From: Endocalyx cinctus
Lineage: Eukaryota > Ascomycota > Sordariomycetes > Amphisphaeriales > Apiosporaceae
Direction of reading: 5' to 3'
DNA length: 64,000 nt
Assembly: GCA_001600455.1 (NCBI GenBank)
Contig: BCKC01000001.1
Location: forward strand, 4,180,441 to 4,244,440
Shown: in pieces, positions 59,428-64,000 of the stretch
Position numbering within the stretch: the first letter of the stretch is position 1
Layout: each line of letters begins with the position of its first letter
The notes under the pieces: generated by a model
The model's input: only the letters and a program-made list of their open reading frames with translations
What the model was told of the DNA's origin: nothing
Databases searched by the model: none
Made by a program: the position numbers and the translations under genes

Positions 59428-60912
59428 ATGCCATTCGACCCTTCTTACCACGGTCAATCAGTTTCTAGAGTCAAAAGTCTAGCAAGTCAAATGTCGGCTC
59501 CTTCAGCAATAGAAGCCAGCAGTTTTCCTGCTGAGCTTGTACCTCAGGCACCTGAAGATCCCCTCTTCGGTCTTATGAGGGCTTATAAAGCTGATACCTA
59601 TGCTGATAAAGTTGATCTCGTATGTCTATCCAACATCAGCCTGTTCCTATAACCTTTCTAAAAATCAGATCTTCAGGGTATCGGAGCTTATCGCGATGAT
59701 AACGCTAAGCCTTGGGTCCTGCCAGTAGTTAAAAAGGTAAAGTATATTCTGTGTTTGAGTCTATATCCTCTTATTAATTACCTCTTCCTCTTTGCCACCT
59801 ATCTCTTGATTTGTTTTCTTTTACTCACCCCCTCCAAGGCAGACGATATCCTTCGCAACAATCCCGACCTTGACCACGAATACGCTCCAATTGCGGGTAT
59901 TGCATCTTTCACTTCCAAAGCGGCCGAATTGATCCTGGGTGGCCCCGAGTCTCCCGCCATCAAAGAGAAGCGTGTCACGTCGGTACAGACTATCTCTGGC
60001 ACCGGCGCCGTGCATCTCGGCGCCCTCTTTCTGTCCCGTTTCTTTCCCGGCACGAAAAAAGTGTACCTCTCGAATCCCACCTGGGCCAACCACAATCAGA
60101 TCTTCTCGAATGTCGGTATTCCTTCCGCCCAGTATCCTTATTTCTCCAAGGAAACCAAGGGTCTTGATTTTGACGGGATGAAGTCGGCATTGCTTGGCGC
60201 ACCTGACCGATCAATCATCCTGCTTCATGCCTGCGCTCACAACCCCACCGGCGTAGATCCTAGCCTCGATCAATGGAAAGAGGTTGCCGCGATTGTACGC
60301 GAGAAGCACCACTTCCCTTTCTTCGACACCGCGTATCAAGGCTTCGCCTCCGGGGACTTGATGAAAGACAACGCTGCTGTCAGGTATTTCGTTGAGCAAG
60401 GTTTCGAGTTAGTCGTCGCGCAGAGCTTTGCGAAAAACTTTGGTCTGTATGGTGAGCGAGCTGGATGCTTTCACGTTGTTACCGGTCCCGCCCAGGATGC
60501 CGAGAAGACGATTACTCGCATCGCCTCTCAGCTTGCTATCCTTCAGAGGTCGGAGATCTCTAATCCTCCTATATATGGGGCTCGCATCGTAAGCACAGTC
60601 TTGAATGATGCGCAACTCTTTTCCGAGTGGGAAGAGAATCTACGCACCATGTCTGGGCGCATCATATCTATGCGGAAAGCCTTGCGTTCTAAATTGGAAG
60701 AGTTGGGTACCCCCGGTACATGGAATCATATAACCGATCAGATCGGTATGTTCAGCTTCACCGGCTTGACTGAGGCCCAGGTTTTGAAGATTCGAGAGGA
60801 TTCTCATGTCTATATGACAAAGAACGGTCGCATAAGCATGGCTGGTTTGAACACGAGAAATATAGATTATGTCGCAAAGGCTATGGACAAGGTCGCACGC
60901 GAGGTTCAGTAG
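59428..60912 (+). CDS. AAT2: Aspartate aminotransferase with N-terminal PTS2-like extension
   Basis: Three exons (59428-59619, 59677-59736, 59839-60912) encode 441 residues. It is a class-I PLP aminotransferase that interconverts aspartate/2-oxoglutarate and oxaloacetate/glutamate. Diagnostic segments are GIGAYRDDNAKPWVLPVVKKA, the Thr/Gly motif SGTGAVHLGA, SNPTWANHNQIF, HACAHNPTGVDP, FFDTAYQGFASGD and the PLP-lysine at Lys283 in AQSFAKNFGLYGERAG. The C-terminal substrate Arg lies in KNGRISMAGLN. Most fungal cytosolic homologues start near Met22 (MSAPSAIEASS). The upstream ATG has a better context (A at -3) and adds MPFDPSYHGQSVSRVKSLASQ, which contains a PTS2-like nonapeptide. No PTS1 is present at the C-terminus (AREVQ). 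Intron 1 is 57 bases and intron 2 is 102 bases. Confidence 0.94.
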
Positions 60913-61767
60913 CCGACTTTTTCTATTATATTTGTCCAGAGTTGGTGGTGAAAACCCTCGTTTTGTACGTCTAGGCTCGCTTGAATTCGGATGGGTCATA
61001 TACTTCGACATAACATTTAGATCAGTCTCTCACGCTCTTTCTGCGGGGTCTTTGTTGTTTATTCGCCTATGACAGTATCGACTAGATGAGGCCTCTGGCC
61101 AATCCGAAGACGATTCCTGCAAGCTAGGGAAAGTCCTGGTTTCCACCTTGTCAAGTACGTGGCGTCTCTCTACTGTTTCCGTAAACTTTTTATGTCCGCA
61201 ATGTATGTAATGAAGCGAGATGTAATGCTTGTTAGAGCTGCGAATCGCAGTCCACGGTATAATTGGATCGAATCATATATGCCCATGTAGAAGCCTCGAG
61301 ATCTGGCACATACAAATATTTCTTCACAATTCATAATGCTAATGTGGTTATTCTTTCTATGGCTTCAAATGGAGGATAATCAGACAGACTTGCATCGTCT
61401 GCGAAACCTCAGTGTCTCCTCCTCGCCTAAAAAAGAAACGTCCCCGCAAGGGCTTCTGCATTGTTTAAAGATATTCACGTGGTTTATCTGACAAGACACT
61501 GGAAACTAGATAGCAGACAGTGTTACAGTCTATCTTGGGCTGGATACGTGGGATGAAAAAGAAAGGAAAGGAGAGCCCGGTCATGACGATCTCTTGCCCC
61601 GCTCCCTCGAATTATATTTACAGCGACTGATAGATTCCAAGCATATATCTCGCCACACGTCAGTCAACGCTATCAGTTTGAGTGGTAACATAACTTTTCA
61701 CCATTTATGAAGCCGACCGTCCAAGAAGAGCTACCTATCCCTGAATGAGGCGATCAACATTATTCCC
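60913..61767. other. Convergent intergenic spacer
   Basis: About 850 bases between the aminotransferase stop and the deacetylase stop. No coding signal or strong repeat; likely two 3' untranslated regions plus spacer. Confidence 0.4.
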
Positions 61768-64000
61768 CTACACTGACAACGGAGGCGCGTTAGGATCCAT
61801 CATACACTGGTCTACGCGCATCAATTGCTTCCCCGTCGCTTTTGCTATTTGAATGAACTCCTTCAGATAACTGACGGTGCTGTCGTAAAGGTAGTGCATT
61901 ACTACTATGTTCCCGCCCGCAGCAACGTCGCGCTTAAAAGCTTCAAGTTGCTTCTCGGGTGTCGAAGATTCTGCCCATAGCCAGTCCTCCACGTCGACGC
62001 TCCACTGCACGATATACGGGTTTTCGATAATAGCAGCGAGTCTTTGTCGCATACGAGCACCTTCGGTCCCGAACGGAGGCCTGAAGTAGGCAGACTGGGC
62101 CCCGTCAAAAACCTCCGCGACTGCTTGGATATCGTTCTGATATTCCCAGTCGATTGAAGCATCGTCGGGTAGTCCTTCGAGCGCAGGGTGCGTATAACTG
62201 TGCAAGGCGATCTGGTGTCCTTTCCTCGCCATTTCCTTATAAATGGCGCTGAGGTTCGTCGTCGGATCTTTAAGTGGCGCCCCGACGGTAAAGAAAGTCA
62301 CCGTGATGTTTTCCTCCTCGATGGTATCCATAACTTGTTGCGCATACATTGGGTCTCCGTCATCAATGGCAAAAGCAAATGAGTTGGGGCGCTTGCATGC
62401 GAAGACGAATTGGCCCGAAGGTAACTTTTCGGGTATCTTGACACTACTTGGAATTTCATTAACAATTTCCACCCTTGAGAAAACCGTTGGCTCCGAATTA
62501 TAAAAACCCTTGAAGGCGAAGGCGATGGATCTTGTCCGGTCAATGTTGAAGTGGTTGATAGGAATGTAGATGTCCGATCCTGTGCTATATCTTGCTGCTT
62601 CAAGAGAATCCCAAGTTTCGGGGTAAGGCATCATATCATTGTCGCACTTCTCATTGTGTTGCTGCATCGTTATGCTGAACTTGTCGCTACCCGTGTAGGC
62701 AATGTGAAGGTACGACCCGTCGAATTGGGTCATATCTCTACATGTCTCGGATATCTGAGTAACCCACGAAAGATCCGAATCATTGGTCTGGAGAGTCATC
62801 TTATTGCTTCGGAAAGTCAAGGTCATTCCCTCTTCCTCGGTACCATGCCACTGATCCAAGGCGTTGGTTTCGTCGTTATCAAACTTGTCAATGACGAGGT
62901 TAGTCGCTTGGCTGGATGGTGCCGGTACAGTTGCCGTGGATCCGGTGGGTTCCACGGGCTCGGGAGCTATGTATTCCTCCGGTGTATCCCCGCAGTACAT
63001 ATTCATGGGACCCAGAGTTATTGCATTTTTCATGTTGCTGAACAGAATCGTCTCGAACTTGGACCAGTCAAGTCCCGAAAACTCGGAGAATGGAATGGTG
63101 TACAGTTTCTCGGTACCATCAAATGTCCAGCCGAGCTGTCTAGTCGTCAGCGCCGAATCCGTAGCCCGCTCGCTGCCGCATGCACCTTTTATAGAAGACA
63201 ACTGGATATCAAACTGAGATCCCGCCGGTGCCGTGATGCGCAAGCTGATCCCACCGTACTCCTCAACGTACAAGCAGCCCATCTGAGAATACATGTACGA
63301 GTCAGTGTCTTGGGGGGTGATTGTGACCTTGTTGTCCCTGACCACGATTGATTTCATAGTACCGTCGTCACTGGATGATTTTAGCAGCGCATTGTAATAA
63401 AGAAAAGTTAAGCGAGACTGAGAAGCCCAATCGTCAATCAAAACCGAACTGCATGCCGTCCCGTCTTCGGATGTAGAGCCAAGTTCACGTCCAGAAACGT
63501 GTGGTTTGGCTGACTCAACTTCATTAGGACGCCCATCCGGCCAACCCCACGGGCCATCGTCGCCCCAGCCAGGCCAGGTATACGTGGGTCGTGGTGGGAT
63601 AAGTGTTGGAGGTGCAGGTGGTTCGGTAACGGTTACCCAGATTGTAGTCGTCGCATCAGCAGTTTCAGTTGTTCCTACTTGGGTAGTTGTGGGATCTGGA
63701 CCTGTAGTATTGGCGCATAGTAGCTGCACGTTGTCTAGTTGCCATACATTATCGGTTCCCGTCATCCCCGCCGAAAATCCATACCACAGTATGCCCACTA
63801 CAGCTTTAGGATTTGCATCGATCCAACTGCTTATTGGCACATCGATAGTCTGCATAGAACCGCTGAGGCCGTCGACAGTATAATAGTAGCTCTGGTACTC
63901 CTCGGCTTCACAATCGGCCTTGGTCTGCAGCTCAAGAGAAACGGATGCGGCCTCGGGACCTTTGATATCGAAAGAAAAACTATCATAACCTAGGGCGATC
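61768..64000 (-). CDS. Large multi-domain polysaccharide deacetylase (CE4), N-terminus beyond window
   Basis: An open frame runs from the stop at 61768 to the window edge with no intron or stop, so the start is missing; more than 740 residues are visible. The C-terminal 240 residues are a NodB deacetylase domain: FAIDDGDPMYAQQVMD, VTFFTVGAPL, the metal-binding HSYTHPAL, YFRPPFG and VQWSVDVEDWLW. CE4 enzymes remove N- or O-acetyl groups from chitin or other polysaccharides. Upstream are at least three beta-rich modules of about 150-190 residues. Each contains a phrase of the type DNVWQL, DDWASQS or DKFDNDETNALDQW, with repeated Cys. They are probably carbohydrate-binding or galactose-binding-like folds (inference). 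A Thr/Pro linker separates the first two. The protein is likely secreted, but the signal peptide is outside the window. Confidence 0.88.
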   Translation of the reverse strand, partial: IALGYDSFSFDIKGPEAASVSLELQTKADCEAEEYQSYYYTVDGLSGSMQTIDVPISSWIDANPKAVVGILWYGFSAGMTGTDNVWQLDNVQLLCANTTGPDPTTTQVGTTETADATTTIWVTVTEPPAPPTLIPPRPTYTWPGWGDDGPWGWPDGRPNEVESAKPHVSGRELGSTSEDGTACSSVLIDDWASQSRLTFLYYNALLKSSSDDGTMKSIVVRDNKVTITPQDTDSYMYSQMGCLYVEEYGGISLRITAPAGSQFDIQLSSIKGACGSERATDSALTTRQLGWTFDGTEKLYTIPFSEFSGLDWSKFETILFSNMKNAITLGPMNMYCGDTPEEYIAPEPVEPTGSTATVPAPSSQATNLVIDKFDNDETNALDQWHGTEEEGMTLTFRSNKMTLQTNDSDLSWVTQISETCRDMTQFDGSYLHIAYTGSDKFSITMQQHNEKCDNDMMPYPETWDSLEAARYSTGSDIYIPINHFNIDRTRSIAFAFKGFYNSEPTVFSRVEIVNEIPSSVKIPEKLPSGQFVFACKRPNSFAFAIDDGDPMYAQQVMDTIEEENITVTFFTVGAPLKDPTTNLSAIYKEMARKGHQIALHSYTHPALEGLPDDASIDWEYQNDIQAVAEVFDGAQSAYFRPPFGTEGARMRQRLAAIIENPYIVQWSVDVEDWLWAESSTPEKQLEAFKRDVAAGGNIVVMHYLYDSTVSYLKEFIQIAKATGKQLMRVDQCMMDPNAPPLSV

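Noticed and set aside
62551..63351. 266-codon frame on the plus strand
   Set aside because: Antisense shadow of the deacetylase gene, which has recognisable domains on the minus strand.

Overview
The window is nuclear DNA of a filamentous ascomycete (Pezizomycotina, probably a Sordariomycete; the class is inference). Most coding sequences are interrupted by short GT-AG introns of about 55-160 bases with CTAAC/CTGAC-like branch sites. The gene content is typical of these fungi: a Zn2Cys6 regulator, a fungal rhodopsin-domain receptor, a peroxin, and fungal forms of FIP1, NUP49 and UFE1. Intergenic DNA is A/T-rich, full of homopolymer tracts, and carries dispersed clusters of TACCTAGGTA-type words. 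No tRNA, rRNA, CRISPR array or intact transposon was recognised. There is one assembly gap (181 N at 7172-7352) and single Ns at 4394, 30698 and 58907, so homopolymer-linked indels need caution.

Layout. 1-6.3 kb: PEX12 (-), a protein built of repeated Cys units (+), an XAP5/FAM50 protein (+) and a small membrane protein (-). 6.3-15 kb: the gap, then a conserved unknown gene with an in-frame TAG (-), followed by almost 4.9 kb without a gene. 15-20 kb: FIP1 (-) divergent from NUP49 (+), then a small membrane-protein gene (-). 21.8-29.6 kb: xanthine dehydrogenase with 11 exons (+), a glutathione transferase (-) and an unknown protein (+). After a 5.5-kb gene-free stretch come a Zn2Cys6 factor (+), a METTL16-like RNA methyltransferase (+) and a rhodopsin-domain membrane protein (+). 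45.3-56.2 kb looks like a catabolic stretch: amidase (+), CE4-family deacetylase/imidase-like enzyme (-), PDX2 glutaminase (-), tannase/feruloyl esterase (-) and an MFS exporter (-). 57.2-64 kb: UFE1 syntaxin (+), aspartate aminotransferase (+) and a large multi-domain polysaccharide deacetylase (-) cut off by the window end.

How the genes relate. Most are unrelated housekeeping genes: peroxisome import, mRNA 3'-end processing, nuclear pore, ER SNARE, U6 modification, vitamin B6, transamination. Three groupings invite functional ideas. The amidase and the CE4/imidase-like gene are convergent neighbours and could be the two steps of cyclic-imide breakdown. The aminotransferase has an N-terminal extension resembling a PTS2 peroxisomal signal. 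Xanthine dehydrogenase is a purine/nitrogen-source gene, but its usual partners are not beside it. All exon structures were rebuilt by hand from splice signals, reading-frame continuity and remembered family conservation; none was checked against transcripts.
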